A DNA stretch of 64,000 bases. Origin: Carboxydothermus pertinax (lineage in GTDB: Bacteria; Bacillota; Z-2901; Carboxydothermales; Carboxydothermaceae). Positions 62,387 to 64,000 of this stretch are shown one piece after another (within the stretch, counting starts at the first letter, position 1; every line of letters starts with the position of its first letter). The DNA lies in contig NZ_BDJK01000020.1 of assembly GCF_001950255.1 (NCBI RefSeq), positions 78,666 to 142,665 on the forward strand, in the 5' to 3' direction. The notes below the pieces were generated by a model. That model ran no database searches. It saw only the letters and a program-made list of their open reading frames with translations, and had not been told where the DNA came from. Position numbers and translations under genes: made by a program.

Positions 62387-63892
62387 ATGGCAGGGATAAA
62401 GAAGCTTGAGCGAGGTTTAAAAGAAAAAATTTTAAGTTTAAAGCCAGGGGAAACAATAGAAGTTTTTGTTGTATTAAAAAATCCTGCCCTAAGGGGGCAG
62501 GAACGGGAAGAAATCATAAATGCTTTTGAAATGGAAGTCAACCGTAAAGTCCAGGAGCTGGGCATTAGAAGCAAAAACCTTAGACCCTACTGGCTTTTGC
62601 CGGGATTTGCCGCCGCCCTTGACCCGTCAACTATTGAAAAGCTTTTAGACGACCCCGAGGTGGAAAAAATCGCTCCAGCCCAGGAAAAGGTAAAAATCCC
62701 TGTTAATCGGCGGAAAATTTACCGCCCTACCCGGGCCCTATTTAAAGATGCACTATGGCAGTATAAACCGGTTAAAGCCTCGGCCCTTTGGGAAAAGGAG
62801 CTTTGGGGCAGTGGTGTAGTTGTTGGTCATTTAGATACGGGGGTTAATTCCAAACATCCAGAGCTTTTAGGAAAAATTAGCGGCTGGGCTCGGGTTGACC
62901 AGTACGGTAATGTTTCCCCGGAAAAGCCGGAAAATGCGTTTGATGATAACGGCCACGGAACTTTTACCGGAGGGCTAATTGCTGGTGGGAGTACAAAAAA
63001 TCCGCTGGGACTTGCCCCTGAAGCCAAACTTATTTCGGTGAAAGTACTGGATAGATACGGTTCGGGAAGTTTAGAACAAATAATTGCCGGGCTTCAGTAC
63101 ATTGCTTCCAAAAAAGAAGTTAAAGTGGTTAACATGTCCTGGGGTGTGGACGGCTATTTTTCAATTTTAGAAAAACCGCTAAATAACGTACTCCTTTTAG
63201 GTATACTGCCGGTAGCAGCTATCGGTAATGATGGACCTGAGACCAGCTCAAGCCCAGCCAATATCCCAGGAGTACTGAGTGTCGGTGCCTTAGATTTTTA
63301 TCCCAGAACGCTCAACTATAAATACCTCTATCCTGCTCCTTTTAACGATACCCAGTTTGTGGTTCCAAAGAGCAGTCTTTTCCGCTTTCCCTACTATCTA
63401 AAGCCGGATCTGTTAGCCCCCGGGGTTGATGTGGTCTCTACCGGCATTAAAGGCTACCTAATCCAGAGTGGCAGCTCCGCAGCTGCCCCAATAGTTACCG
63501 GATTGGTTGCAGCCCTAAGTCAAAAGCATAAGCTTTTGCCACAAACCATGATAAGCCTTCTTAAAATTTCTGCAACTAACGCTGCAAAGCCTAATTATGG
63601 CTGCGGTTGGGGTATTCCTGATGCCGAAAAGATTTTAAGCTACTTAGAAAACGCTGCTTTTCTCGAAATTGTTGGAAAATCCGCCGCCGATAGACCGTTA
63701 GAAGCAAGAATTTCTATGGATGTATCAGGACACTACTTTGGAGAAGTAGGCTACATCCATCCCCTGCTTGGCCGTTTAACTTTTCCTGTACCGGCCAATA
63801 CTTCAATTAAGTTAACCGTTCAAAAACCTAAGGGTTTACCTAACACCATCGAAATTACCACTTTAGGGACAGTCCCTATTATTACCGTATAA
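62387..63892 (+). CDS. Subtilisin-like (S8) serine protease
   Basis: A 501-residue S8 protease. Catalytic Asp in GHLDTGVNSKHP (about 151), His in DNGHGTFTGG (about 191), Ser in SGSSAAAPIVTG (about 366). An I9-like propeptide lies N-terminal (residues 20-105). No signal peptide is visible, so an intracellular or non-classically exported form is likely. The ATG 62387 start is 6 bases after AGAGGTG. The last 11 codons (TTLGTVPIITV) and stop come from a copy of the dispersed repeat, so the C-terminus seems to have been altered by that element. Convergent or divergent neighbours: gin upstream on the other strand. Confidence 0.92.
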   Translation: MAGIKKLERGLKEKILSLKPGETIEVFVVLKNPALRGQEREEIINAFEMEVNRKVQELGIRSKNLRPYWLLPGFAAALDPSTIEKLLDDPEVEKIAPAQEKVKIPVNRRKIYRPTRALFKDALWQYKPVKASALWEKELWGSGVVVGHLDTGVNSKHPELLGKISGWARVDQYGNVSPEKPENAFDDNGHGTFTGGLIAGGSTKNPLGLAPEAKLISVKVLDRYGSGSLEQIIAGLQYIASKKEVKVVNMSWGVDGYFSILEKPLNNVLLLGILPVAAIGNDGPETSSSPANIPGVLSVGALDFYPRTLNYKYLYPAPFNDTQFVVPKSSLFRFPYYLKPDLLAPGVDVVSTGIKGYLIQSGSSAAAPIVTGLVAALSQKHKLLPQTMISLLKISATNAAKPNYGCGWGIPDAEKILSYLENAAFLEIVGKSAADRPLEARISMDVSGHYFGEVGYIHPLLGRLTFPVPANTSIKLTVQKPKGLPNTIEITTLGTVPIITV

Positions 63893-63913
63893 GTCGAATC
63901 TAGGGACAGTCCG
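63863..63913 (+). repeat. Dispersed GGGACAGTCCC-type repeat, copy 4 (in coding sequence)
   Basis: TTTAGGGACAGTCCCTATTA, TTACCGTATAA, then TAGGGACAGTCC. More diverged than copies 2 and 3. Its first half is the end of the protease reading frame; its TAA is the stop. Nothing recognised in the remaining 87 bases of the window. Confidence 0.7.
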
Positions 63914-64000
63914 AGAGGACTGAAAAAGTAACATTTTTTAGGCGCAAATTGGCTTTTTATAGCTGTAAAATCTTCCTTTAAACAAATATTTATGTAGTAA

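Overview
The window is typical low-to-mid G+C Firmicutes DNA from an anaerobic, CO-utilising thermophile, most likely a Carboxydothermus species close to C. hydrogenoformans. The main reason is the cooF-cooS-cooA cluster: the 636-residue CODH has every metal-ligand residue at the numbering I recall for C. hydrogenoformans CODH-II. Other supports are the Wood-Ljungdahl-linked corrinoid methyltransferases, a tungsten-type aldehyde oxidoreductase, the sporulation protein Gin and the Bacillus-like tmk-holB-ricT-yabA-rsmI order. The assignment rests on memory of these proteins, not on a search.

Layout. 1-7.5 kb: hflX (cut by the window edge), a ferredoxin, DUF1232, a frameshifted hypothetical gene, htpX, DUF2680, a damaged phosphonate/phosphite-type ABC transporter whose permease and ATPase genes are joined by an internal deletion, and asnB. 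7.5-11 kb is a scar zone: an intact-looking c-di-GMP-I riboswitch with its own promoter and terminator now drives only a 48-residue PAS stub. It is followed by a ferritin tail, a DUF234 ATPase tail, an RNA-methylase fragment and a formate/nitrite-transporter tail, interleaved with intact EamA and MFS exporters. 11-18.6 kb: a winged-helix/ferredoxin protein, SPFH plus an Arc-like protein, and a two-component system next to a MacB-type efflux operon. 18.9-22.1 kb: cooF-cooS and a CooA-like CO sensor. 22-31 kb: several gene stubs (pdxS, Nim/HEPN), usp, amidohydrolase, psuK-psuG, an amino-acid permease, a decayed IS3-family element and glnB-amtB with a possible attenuator leader.

31-44 kb is the most interesting region: a corrinoid methyltransferase island with three URO-D-type methyltransferases, three B12-binding corrinoid proteins, a methyl-THF methyltransferase, a reductive activator, two transporters, a small unknown protein, DUF1638 and a HutC-type GntR regulator. 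Palindromes matching the HutC consensus GTMTAKAC occur before gntR, before the central methyltransferase operon and twice before the transporter-corrinoid-methyltransferase operon, so the island looks like one substrate-induced regulon. It should feed methyl groups from an unknown methylated compound into tetrahydrofolate and the Wood-Ljungdahl pathway.

44-64 kb: a HepT/MntA toxin-antitoxin pair, a Fic protein, an SNF symporter, a 5'-truncated D-serine dehydratase, an alcohol dehydrogenase-AOR-MoaD operon with a divergent PucR regulator, rlmH-htrA, a four-BON protein, the rsmI-trmN6-yabA-ricT-holB-tmk-decarboxylase-gin block, and a subtilisin-like protease. A dispersed about 55-bp element with GGGACAGTCCC arms occurs four times, each time at the 3' end of a gene. 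No rRNA, tRNA or CRISPR array was seen.
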